A DNA stretch of 64,000 bases from assembly GCA_036924285.1 (NCBI GenBank), contig JAYKYS010000007.1:12400001-12464000 (forward strand), read 5' to 3'. Both the position numbers and the translations under genes were made by a program. Source of the stretch: Asterella californica. Its lineage: Eukaryota; Streptophyta; Marchantiopsida; Marchantiales; Aytoniaceae. Shown here piece by piece: positions 55,741 to 64,000 of this stretch. The notes under the pieces were generated by a model. It searched no databases and had not been told where the DNA came from. It saw only the letters and a list, made by a program, of their open reading frames with translations. How positions within the stretch are numbered: the stretch's first letter is position 1; every line of letters begins with the position of its first letter.

Positions 55741-57291
55741 CTAACGCCCTTGTTGTCCTTGTCTCCGTTTGAACAGGTCCAATACTTCACTCGCATGTGA
55801 GAGATCTTCCTCTGGCACCCAAGTTGCTTCCTTCAAATGGTAACCACGCCATTTGACCAAGTACTCCATCCGGTTTGATTTGCGCCGAGATCGCAAAATG
55901 GACTCCACCTCATATTCTGCTTCGCCTTGCACGACATCAGGTTGAGGCCTAAGAATCTGTTTGCGCTCCGATCGCAAATCATCCTTGAAGTGTTTCTTTA
56001 GTAAAGAAACATGGAAAGTCGGATGCAACTGCCACTCGCGAGGAAGGTCTAAGGTATAGACGTCTTCGTGCGGATTCTTGACAATGACAAAAGGTCCCGC
56101 GAACTTTGATGAGAACTTCGCCGATATATCCTTCGGAAGTGTGAAGTTTTTCGCACTTAACCATACTTCTTCGCCCACTTGAAACTTCACTTGCCGCCGA
56201 TGTTTGTTTACCTGCTTCGTGTACCGTTGCTGCGCCTTCTCGAGGTTCTTCTTAACTTGCTCCTCGCGCCGCTGCATTGCCGCCACCAACTCTTCAGCTG
56301 ATGTTTGCCGTGTTCTTGGTCGTGCCGATGTAGAACTCCCTGCAAGAGTCAAGTCAAGAGGCCCTTCTGGCTCACGTCCGTAAGCCAGCAAGAAGGGCGA
56401 TTCACCGATTGCCGAATGCTTCGTGGAATTGTAGCAATACTCCGCAAGACTGAGCCACTCCGCCCAATCACTTTGGTCCGCGCTCACATAATTCCTCAAG
56501 TATTGATTCAGAACCGAGTTAACTCGTTCTGTTTGCCCATCTGTTTCCGGATGAAAGGCGGTACTAAATTTTAACTTAGTCCCCAATTTTTGGAATAAGT
56601 GTTTCCAAAAGGCACTTGTGAACTTAGAGTCTCTATCTGAAATAATACTCCGAGGTAATCCATGTGAACGCCACCAAGTATCTAGGAACAACCGAGAAGT
56701 CGTGAACGCTGTTGCAGTGTCCAAGGTCGGAGCAAACTTCGCTAGTTTGCTAAACCGATCGACTATCACAAAAATTGCGTTGTATCCATTCGAGTCAGGC
56801 AGAGAGGTAATGAAGTCCATGCTAATGCTTTCCCAAGGTCTGGCTGGAATCGGTAAAGGATGAAGCAATCCTTGTTTCTTCTCATAAGAAACGCGATTCG
56901 CTTGACAGGTTACGCATGTTTTCATAAAGTGGGAAACATCGTCTTTCATGTGGGGCCAATAAAACTTTTTAGCGATTACTGCAAAAGTGGACTTTTCTCC
57001 TTTATGGCCTGATAAGGGCACATCGTGAGATTCTTTTAACAACTTGGTCCTAAGTTTTCCTTGTCCTACATAAACCCGACTTTGTTTGAACATGAGTAAA
57101 CCATGTCTTAGCTGCATGTTCTGCAACTTCACCCCTCGCTTGAGTTGTTCCAGGTACTCCTTCGCTTGGTCATCACCCATGTAACCTTCACGTATTCGCC
57201 TCTCCAAATCTGACTCCTTAGGATACATAGCTCGCAAAATCTGTGTTGACGATGGAAGATATTCCTCCTTGCGACTCAAGGCGAACCACAT
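55741..57291 (-). pseudogene. Element B integrase and chromodomain (frameshifted from pol)
   Basis: Begins in the ALSRKEEY linker after RNase H. HHCC zinc region (HDVPLSGHKGEKST, CVTCQANR), core D (SMDFITSLP about 155), D (SDRDSKFTS about 217), E (DGQTERVNS about 253), GPF module (KFAGPFVIVKN), then a chromodomain (YEVESILRSRR, EYLVKWRGY, ATWVPEEDL, about 455-500). No internal stop. It overlaps the end of the upstream frame by 74 bp. A loss of about 4 bases at VV-[AD]-ALSR explains the shift, so integrase cannot be made from the same frame unless ribosomes shift. Confidence 0.85.
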
Positions 57292-60200
57292 TGTCCTTTC
57301 CCGCTTTGTGGATTAATTCCACATTCATGAGCGCCAAGGTATCATGCCACCGTAGTTGCTTTGGCGTCACCCGATCTTGTGTTTCAAAGTACTTGAGCGA
57401 GATGTTATCAGTATACACTTGGGTCTTGTGAAGTCCCAAGTAATGCCGCCATTTCCTCAAGCAATGAACCACCGCAAACAGTTCCTTCTCGTGAGTCGGC
57501 CATCGACTCTCTGTCCCAGATAGCTTCTTGCTTTCGTACGCTACAGGTTTTCCATCCTGCACCAGCACTCCACCAATCGCATAGTCGCTCGCGTCCGTGT
57601 GCACCTCGAATGGTTTATCAAACTCCGGCAGCTTCAAAACTAGCGCCTTTGACAAAATAGCTTTGATCGTCTGAAACGCATCATCCACCTCCTTGGTCCA
57701 ACTTACCTGTGCGTCTTTACTCGTCCAGTCCGTCAGCGGCTTCGCGATCTTTGAAAACCTCTTCACATACTTGCGGTAGAACTGCGCCAATCCTAAGAAT
57801 CGCCGCATCCCCTTCACTGTAGTCGGAGGCTCCCAAGTCACAATCGCGTCCACCTTCTGCATATCCGGGCCGACTCCTTCTGCACTAATGACATGTCCCA
57901 AAAAGTTAATGCGCTCCAAACCAAACTCACTCTTGTCAATGTTGGCAAACAGCTTGTGCTCCCGCAGCTTCGTCAACACCACCCTTAGCTGCTCCGCGTG
58001 CGACTCCAAGGTTTTGGAGTAGATCAAGATGTCGTCGATGTAGACGATGACAAACTCATCCATCTCCTCGCGAAAAATTGTGTTCATCAATGTGGTGAAC
58101 GTCGAAGGGGCGTTGCAGAGTCCAAATGGCATAACCACGAATTCAAACGATCCGTATCTGGTTCGACAAGCGGTCTTCTCAACATCTGGGTCAGCTATCC
58201 GGATCTGGTAATATCCTGACTTCAAGTCTATCCTGCTGAAGTACTTTGCGCCCGCTAGCCTATCAAAGAGGTCGTCTATCCTTGGCAAAGGATAATTATT
58301 CTTCACCGTCACCTTATTGAGTGCACGATAATCTACGCAGAGTCGTAACTTCCCATCCTTCTTCTTTGCAAAAAGAACTGGGGCTCCATAAGGTGACTTG
58401 CTTGTTCGAATATATCCCCGCGCTAATAGCTCGCCGAGTTGTCTTTTCAACTCAAGGAGTTCCACCTGATTGAGTCGGTAAGGGGCTTTGGAAGGTGGTT
58501 CCGATCCTGGCAAGACCTCGATCTTGTGATCCATCACCCGCCTTGGAGGTAACTCAGCAGGTAACTCATCCGTCAAGACATCCTCAAACTCCTTAATCAC
58601 TTCGCGAAGCACCTTCAGAAGTTTAGTCGCGTCTCTTGATGTTTCCTCTTGTCTGTCACCCGCCATCAAATCTGCAACCCGCATCAAACACATGACCCCA
58701 TCGGTGAAGTCCATCTGTTTGCCTTTGATCAAATTCACTGCAAAGTCATCAATCTTCCGCGCCTTCCGGATCAGCCTCACTCCCAGCTTCCGCCCTTTTA
58801 CTCTAACGTTTAACCTTAAAGGTTTCCGCCTAAGTTCCACTTCAAACCTGTCCAAGAAAGTGTTCCCCAAAACCGCATGGATATCATCCATCTCGCACAC
58901 CGTGAAGTTCTCTGTGAACTCCAACTTCCCACACGCAAATCGTACGTCCAAGGCCACTTCAGAAGTTTGGTACGTCTTGCCCTTGGCAAAGCGTACCTGA
59001 ATAGGCTTGTCTGCCTTGGAGGTAGACAAGCCCAACTTCTTCACCAACTTTGGACTTATGAAGGAGTGAGTCGCTCCTGTGTCCACAAGAAAAGTAACAT
59101 CACGGTTAGCAACCTTGGCTTGTAGATACATCAATCCCGGCGTCTTCTTCGTGGTTCTCAAGGTCACAGTCATCTGGCCCTCCAACAAGTCCTTTGCAAC
59201 AAAGGCATTCATGCTACAGTTACTAATCTTAGGTTTTGTACACCCCTTAGCAATATGGCCCGCCTCGCCACAGTTGTAGCAAGTAAACTTAGCGCCATTG
59301 CCCTTCTGAGGTGTTTGCCCCTTAGGTTTTACTCCTGTTTGCTGCCGCTTTGCTGCCGGGGCAGAAGAATCCTTCCGATCCTTCTCACCCCCATCCCATT
59401 GTCGTTTGAAGCCCTTGTTCTTCTTCTGGAACTTGTCCGTGCTGCGTGGTTCAAAGGGTTTCTGCTGCTGGACTTCGTCGTCCCCAATTCGCTCCGCTAG
59501 CTTCAAAAGTTCGGCACTTGTCTCTGGTAGCTTTGGCATCCGAAAGAGAGCCTTCTCCGAACTAGACTTGAGTCCCCCAATGAATATACATATCTTGGTT
59601 TCCTCAGTCCACTTGGAGAACGAATCCAGCTTGGCACTGAACTCGCGCACATAAGCGCTTAAGGTCCCCGTCTGCTTCAGTCTCACCAACTCAACACCAT
59701 CCCGAATCCTTTGATACTCCGGAGTGAATCGTCCTGCAAGCAACTCCTTGAACTCTTTCCAACTAAGCGCCGAGACAGTCAAGGCATGCTCATCCCTGTA
59801 TGCAGTCCACCAGAGAAGCGCATGGTCTTTCAGGAATGTAACCGCCGCTCTCACCTTGTCAGACTCCTTAGCCTGTTGCGCCTCAAAGTATAGATCCAAC
59901 TCAGTTAAGAAATCCTTAACCTTGCGAGTCCGTCCTATACGTAAAAACGGGATCGGCAAATTTGTCTTACAAAGCTTCCTGGTAGACGAGGAACTTCCTT
60001 GGCCTGCCTCAAGCTCGGCGATACGTTTATCCCTGGAGGCCATGCCTTCCTGCATGGTCTTCATCATCTTGATGAGTTCCGCATACAGAGCTCCTTGACT
60101 TCCCGCGTCTGAATCGTTGGGCACCGCTGGCAAAGCTCCATCTTGCTGCACCGGTGCCGCAGCTGGTACAGGGCTCCCTTGACGTTGGGGCGAAGGTTGT

Positions 60201-60313
60201 CGATTGTCGTCCCCTGACTGTGCCTCAGGGCTAGCTTGAGTCGATCTGGTCCCGGGGTCAGCCGCTCCACGTTTCTTGGTCTTCCTCCTGGAACTCTGTC
60301 CGACGTCGGCCAT
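57218..60313 (-). CDS. Element B gag-protease-RT-RNase H (1031 codons)
   Basis: ATG at 60313 ([11 protein letters not shown]). Pro/Gln-rich N-part, coiled-coil-like [20 protein letters not shown], gag capsid region ([39 protein letters not shown]), knuckle [14 protein letters not shown] about 345-358, protease [12 protein letters not shown] about 410, RT with [22 protein letters not shown] and [10 protein letters not shown] about 757, RNase [15 protein letters not shown] about 905 and [14 protein letters not shown]. Catalytic residues look intact. It ends in a frameshifted tail (RLESQGG..) just before the integrase frame. Confidence 0.88.
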   Translation of the reverse strand: MADVGQSSRRKTKKRGAADPGTRSTQASPEAQSGDDNRQPSPQRQGSPVPAAAPVQQDGALPAVPNDSDAGSQGALYAELIKMMKTMQEGMASRDKRIAELEAGQGSSSSTRKLCKTNLPIPFLRIGRTRKVKDFLTELDLYFEAQQAKESDKVRAAVTFLKDHALLWWTAYRDEHALTVSALSWKEFKELLAGRFTPEYQRIRDGVELVRLKQTGTLSAYVREFSAKLDSFSKWTEETKICIFIGGLKSSSEKALFRMPKLPETSAELLKLAERIGDDEVQQQKPFEPRSTDKFQKKNKGFKRQWDGGEKDRKDSSAPAAKRQQTGVKPKGQTPQKGNGAKFTCYNCGEAGHIAKGCTKPKISNCSMNAFVAKDLLEGQMTVTLRTTKKTPGLMYLQAKVANRDVTFLVDTGATHSFISPKLVKKLGLSTSKADKPIQVRFAKGKTYQTSEVALDVRFACGKLEFTENFTVCEMDDIHAVLGNTFLDRFEVELRRKPLRLNVRVKGRKLGVRLIRKARKIDDFAVNLIKGKQMDFTDGVMCLMRVADLMAGDRQEETSRDATKLLKVLREVIKEFEDVLTDELPAELPPRRVMDHKIEVLPGSEPPSKAPYRLNQVELLELKRQLGELLARGYIRTSKSPYGAPVLFAKKKDGKLRLCVDYRALNKVTVKNNYPLPRIDDLFDRLAGAKYFSRIDLKSGYYQIRIADPDVEKTACRTRYGSFEFVVMPFGLCNAPSTFTTLMNTIFREEMDEFVIVYIDDILIYSKTLESHAEQLRVVLTKLREHKLFANIDKSEFGLERINFLGHVISAEGVGPDMQKVDAIVTWEPPTTVKGMRRFLGLAQFYRKYVKRFSKIAKPLTDWTSKDAQVSWTKEVDDAFQTIKAILSKALVLKLPEFDKPFEVHTDASDYAIGGVLVQDGKPVAYESKKLSGTESRWPTHEKELFAVVHCLRKWRHYLGLHKTQVYTDNISLKYFETQDRVTPKQLRWHDTLALMNVELIHKAGKDNVVRLESQGGISSIVNTDFASYVS

Positions 60314-60418
60314 CGCTCCAAGTGTTCACCTAGAAACGCTGATCCGCTTCGTGTCTCGCGTCCCTCCTCAAGCGTCCAGCCTTCAGCCGCTACCTCAAGT
60401 TCTCGCTCACTGAAGCGT

Positions 60419-60432
60419 CGGCTCTGATACCA
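60419..60432 (-). other. Element B primer-binding site, tRNA-iMet type
   Basis: Minus-strand TGGTATCAGAGCCG, two bases from the 5' LTR; the first 12 bases are the standard plant iMet site. Confidence 0.9.
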
Positions 60433-60434
60433 CT

Positions 60435-61561
60435 TTTCGCGTACCTACCGCCTTGTTGCGCCAGCGGAAGCTCTAGCTCAGTAGGTCGCAAACTTTACAC
60501 CGCTAACCTGCAAACACAATCACAAGTTAGCGTCCATGCACCACTTACCTTAGTTCTGTTTGGTCCGGACCGGAGCCGGACCGTCTCCCTAATCATCAAG
60601 CTCAGCAATCCTAAGTCCCGACTTAGATCCGCCTAAGTCGGTCCCAAACATGAGCAAGTCACAATATGACTTGGGGCGGACTTCCCATAAAGTCCAGGGT
60701 CCTAAACGGTGCCTCCAACACACCTAGCGGCCCAACCGCTCGTGATGTCCGTCTGGGTCTAGGCTCCCGAACGGTGGTTTAACCCGCCGACTCGTTCCCT
60801 AGTCTTGCCCCAGCCCTTGCATCGTTCCTAAGTCCAGACATCCAAGTCTGGATCGGAACGTGCCTTGGAACCGGCCCAGCCATCACCTCATGCCCCCAGA
60901 GTCCGCCCGCGGAACCCTGGGGTCGAGTGACTCGTCCTGGCCCACCCAAGCATCGAGCCCCCCTCATATATACTTCTGGGGATCGGCGGCCCCGCCCTCC
61001 TCTTTCGTCCCTGAAAATTATACCACAACCCGATTGTGGTTCGGCCATAACTTCCAGCTCGGAGGTCAAATCGAGGAGTGTTATATATCACTGGAAAGCT
61101 CTCGACGAGACCTTTCTAATGATACCTCACTCGCCTCGAGATCTTACGTGGAGCTCCGTCCACGACCTAAAACGTCCCTGGAGCTCCAACACTTAGCAGT
61201 TTTTCCGAAAACCTGTGGTCCAGACCCAGGGTCGAACCCTGTGGTTCGTCTGCGTCTCGGACCCACGTCTCGGTCCCACGTCTCGGACCCACGTCTCAGA
61301 CCTATGTCTGAGACTCATGTTTCAGCCCGTTCCCAGACTCGCCCCCTTAGGTCAGCGTTCGTCTGGGGCCCTCTTGGGGTAGGCCCTTATGTCCTAACCC
61401 AAGGTTCTAACCTTGGTTCAGAGAACCACTTAGGGTTCATCTGATCCCGACTTCTCGGCCAAGCCATTAAGTCTTACTCGCAGCGTTCACAACCTAGCGC
61501 AAGTCCGCTAGGGTTCTGTTGTTCGCGTCTGCGCCCGATCTTGAGAATGAGGGGCGCGACA
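60435..61561 (-). repeat. Element B 5' LTR
   Basis: 1127 bp; minus strand starts TGTCGCGCCCCTC and ends GTACGCGAAA, so the 3' terminus is not CA. A possible minus-strand TATA (GTATATATG) is at 60974..60966. The right flank is CAAGC (61562-61566). Confidence 0.85.
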
Positions 61562-61566
61562 CAAGC

Positions 61567-62265
61567 GAAATGAGACACCTTACTTCCTTTGGTAGAATTT
61601 ATCTACAACAACTCCCTCAATGGATCTACCCGTGAAACACTTTTTTATCTCATGTACGGAGAACATCTTTTCACACCAGCAAGTTTGACACGATTCAGTA
61701 CTTCATCAATCAACATCAAAGTGGATGTTGTCAATGAATTCATTGCACGAATTCAACAAGGAGTGGAAAAAGCTAAGGTGAAATTACAAGTTGCTCAGAA
61801 TCGACAAAAGCAATATGCCGATGGACACCGTCGGCATGAAGAATTCACGATTGGTGATCAAGTTTGGTTATCCACAACCAACCTTACTCTGATCAGCAGT
61901 CGTAAATTCAACCCTCGCTTCATCGGACCTTTCTCTGTTATCCGCAGAATTGGAGCAATGGCTATCAACTCGAACTTCCACCCCACATGAAGATTCATCC
62001 GGTTTTTCATGTGTCTTTTTTACGACGATATACCCCACGATCTCATCAATTTGACAATTCGCAAGAGTCACGACCTCTCTCTCAAATTATCGATGGCGAG
62101 GAAGAGTTTGAAGTGGAACGCATCTTAAAGAAACGTATTCGTGGGACTCGTCATCAACGGGTAGATTATTTGGTGAAATGGAAAGGCTACTCATTACATG
62201 AAGCAACATGGGAACTTGCAACGAATCTTGCACACGCCCCACTCATAGTGAAAGCTTTCGAATAG
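61567..62265 (+). pseudogene. Element A integrase C-part and chromodomain
   Basis: Resumes after B with stop-DTLLP (a TGA for the Trp usual here), LVEFIYNNSLNGST and LMYGEH. Then a GDQVWLS motif, GPF module RFIGPFSVIRRIG, a frameshift near 61985 to KIHPVFHVSFLR, and a chromodomain (FEVERILKKR, VDYLVKWKGY, ATWELATNL, 62110-62240). Confidence 0.8.
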
Positions 62266-62292
62266 CAGTTGAGCATCGAGGACGTTGCTTCT

Positions 62293-62308
62293 TAAAAGGG
62301 GGGAGGTT
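62293..62308 (+). other. Element A polypurine tract
   Basis: AAAAGGGGGGAGGT just before TGTAATAAG of the 3' LTR. Confidence 0.8.
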
Positions 62309-62770
62309 TGTAATAAGTAGAGCTCTACTTATCAACTAGATGGGAAATTAGTTTGGTAGAAGTTTTTTATATAAGAATTAGTTACGGCTAAGTTGGCCTG
62401 AGAATACATGCAGCAAAATAGTACTTCTACCAGTAGGCGGGTGTGCCAAAAGTCCGCCAGAAAACTTCCAGAAGGAAGTTTCTAGAAAGAAGCTTCGAGA
62501 ACTTCCAGCCGAGAAACTTCTAGAAAGAAGTTTCTAGAAAGAAGCTTTGAGAACTTTCCAGCGAGCTCTTACGTGGCTCATTCTGAACCCTCTAGATGTT
62601 GTTTCAGATCTAAGGCTGCATGTAAGCCACGTCAGCGATCCGTGTGCTCACTTTGAGAGGTCAGCATTGACCGGGAGCTTATCATGTACTACTCTTTTCA
62701 CTATATAAAGGATGCGAATGCACCTCCACGGACATTCGAGTTTTGAGTTCACTCTAGAGCTCATCTTACA
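62309..62770 (+). repeat. Element A 3' LTR
   Basis: 462 bp, TGTAATAAG to CATCTTACA, followed by TCACC (62771-62775). Contains repeated AGAAACTTCTAGAAAGAAG units near 62460-62550, partly missing in the 5' LTR. Confidence 0.85.
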
Positions 62771-64000
62771 TCACCTCTCTGTTAGGAGTTAGTCTCTCTG
62801 AGTGAAGTTAGGACCTCAAAGAAGTCGATTCTAGAGGATGTTATATATTTTGAGTTCTAGTAGGTTGTTTACCATGTTGATAGAGTTTAAGCTCATGGGT
62901 TGTACTTACAGGTCGCCCATGCATGCTTTCTAGCTGGTTTAAGTTATCTTTCAGGGTTACGTGTCATGTTACATGTCTTCGTATGTAGTTTAAGGTTTAG
63001 GGGCTTGACGTGATAGCCTATGTGTGAAATTAAGTCACCACGTGGTTTGGGGCACAAAAGGAGAGGGAAGTGAAGCTATGAACTCCCATTGCTCCATTTT
63101 TGTCCTTTGTGTTACTCTAAACTTAGAAGTAGGAGTCTTAAGAGGAGTTCGAGCATTTGGTAGAGACATTTAGAAATCTGAGAAGATAGGAAGATAGGGC
63201 TCGTCGTGCAAGTCGTTGTTAGTGAAAATTTTTGATCGATTTGGAGCAATAAAGAGCAGTTTATGCCAAATTGGAGTTCGGATTGGGCCGGAATTGCATC
63301 ACAATTGGTGATTTTGAGATTTTTGATGTCAATTACAGCAGATTTGAGAAAATCGCTTCAAACCTTTGTGGTCGCGTTCATTGTCAGCAGGGCTATGACT
63401 GTTCAGAAATTTTCATGTCATTTGAGTGAGTAATTCAAGACGACCGCTGAAGCAGAGGGGCCTGAAAAGCTCTCAATCTAGAGCAACAACTTCAGAGCTC
63501 GAGATCTGGAGAACTCTGTACAATCAAGAGGTCAAATTTCACAGGGATGTTCAACATGCTATAGACTCCAAATCCTGTAAGAATCATCGAACGTTATCGA
63601 GCCAATTCTCTGTTCAAAATAGTTGACTGGGTACCAGAAATTGTCATAATTTCTTTGCTCGAAACGTTTCTGTCCATATCTCGGTGCTCAGATTTGATCT
63701 CAGGCTGAAAGTTTATATGTGTGCTCAGTAGGGCCTCATTTACATATAGGAGAAGTTTTGAAGTCTAAACCATCACATGTTTTCTTATTCTTGAGTGTTA
63801 AAGTTCACCGTTTGATCTTATCACTACTAGTTCGAATTGATTTTCGTTTCCTAAATATACTAGAGGACCCAACAGACATGTGTGAGTGTTTATAGTCCAA
63901 GGTTACAACCTGAAGTCTATCTCTTGAGTAAACAACTACAACTAGAAGCCCAGCGCTTCCATGAGTAGCCGTATCATAATCTTCATGATCATATCACAGC
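62771..64000 (+). mobile_element. LTR G, remainder
   Basis: Continues the LTR begun at 15613 (TCACCTCTCTGTTAGG onward), aligning to LTR3 of D through the GGGCTTGACG and CAGTAGGGCCTC segments up to TTCATGATCATATCACAGC near the LTR end. The window stops before its terminus, so whether it is a solo LTR or part of a full element is unknown. The 66-codon ORF at 63426 is not supported. Confidence 0.75.

Larger units (their letters stand above)
45128..61561 (-). mobile_element. Element B: Ty3/gypsy chromovirus, with C nested in its 3' LTR
   Basis: On the minus strand: 5' LTR 60435-61561, primer site 60432..60421, gag-protease-RT-RNase H 60313..57218, integrase and chromodomain 57291..55741, 3' untranslated region with polypurine tract near 55028-55010, and 3' LTR 55009..54102 plus 45337..45128. 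CAAGC flanks both ends (45123-45127, 61562-61566). One frameshift in pol is the only obvious coding defect. The LTRs differ by scattered substitutions and a small tandem change. Confidence 0.9.
15653..62770 (+). mobile_element. Element A: Ty3/gypsy chromovirus, 47 kb span because of nested insertions
   Basis: Ends are the 5' LTR 15653-16057 and 3' LTR 62309-62770, flanked by TCACC on both sides. Its own sequence is in pieces: leader ORFs (16175-16435, 28617-28780), gag (28820-29930), protease, RT and RNase H (29946-31640), integrase (31599-32230, 44939-45127, 61567-62265) with chromodomain, and a polypurine tract. Between these lie E and F (16436-28612), D (32231-44934) and B with C (45128-61561). 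Frame and sense resume across each insertion, for example the integrase core across 32230/44939 and 45127/61567. The element is dead: stops, frameshifts and loss of the RT catalytic segment. Confidence 0.85.

Noticed and set aside
60860..61444. 194-codon plus-strand ORF and 96-codon minus ORF in the B LTR
   Set aside because: They occur in GC-rich LTR sequence, in both LTR copies simply because the LTRs are repeats, and lack any domain.

Overview
The window looks like repeat-rich nuclear DNA from a green plant. The support is a tRNA-iMet-type primer-binding site (TGGTATCAGAGC, minus strand at 60432..60421), another site complementary to the 3' end of a plant-type tRNA-Glu (53165-53182), two chromodomain Ty3/gypsy elements, and short GT-AG introns in a transposase-like gene. 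The 16436-26586 element belongs to a pol lineage I associate with charophyte algae or bryophytes, but that is a low-confidence inference. I see no intact housekeeping gene.

Region 1, about 1-15,600, is low-copy sequence with decayed elements: a foldback (365-838), a TATA box with tandem duplications and one unknown 143-codon ORF (3112-4669), a broken minus-strand SAP-domain DDE transposase-like gene with introns (6487-8894), two degenerate GGTTCGGTT-type repeat blocks in opposite orientation (2678-2993 and 11930-12345), a 34-bp RNA-type hairpin (14500-14584), and gag zinc-knuckle remains (15471-15612).

Region 2, 15,613-64,000, is one nest of LTR retrotransposons. G, an LTR at 15613-15652 resuming at 62771, was entered by chromovirus A (15653-62770, target duplication TCACC). 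A was then entered three times: by E (16436-26586, LTRs near 2 kb, with LTR-like block F beside it) in its leader; by tandem element D (32231-44934, duplication ACAG) in its integrase; and by chromovirus B (45128-61561, duplication CAAGC), also in integrase. C (45338-54101, duplication GTCC) sits in one LTR of B. D holds two solo LTRs in reverse orientation (37543-38879 and 42118-43437). Reading across each insertion restores continuity, which confirms the order. C is the youngest: its two 915-bp LTRs show no difference by eye and its 1628-codon gag-pol is open.

The most interesting item is a pair of small adjacent ORFs (about 72 and 67 codons) in the leader of A and again near the 3' end of both LTRs of E. 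The two ORFs resemble each other, are about 51 percent identical between A and E, and differ mostly at synonymous positions where the protein is conserved, so they look like selected coding sequence. I do not recognise the protein family.
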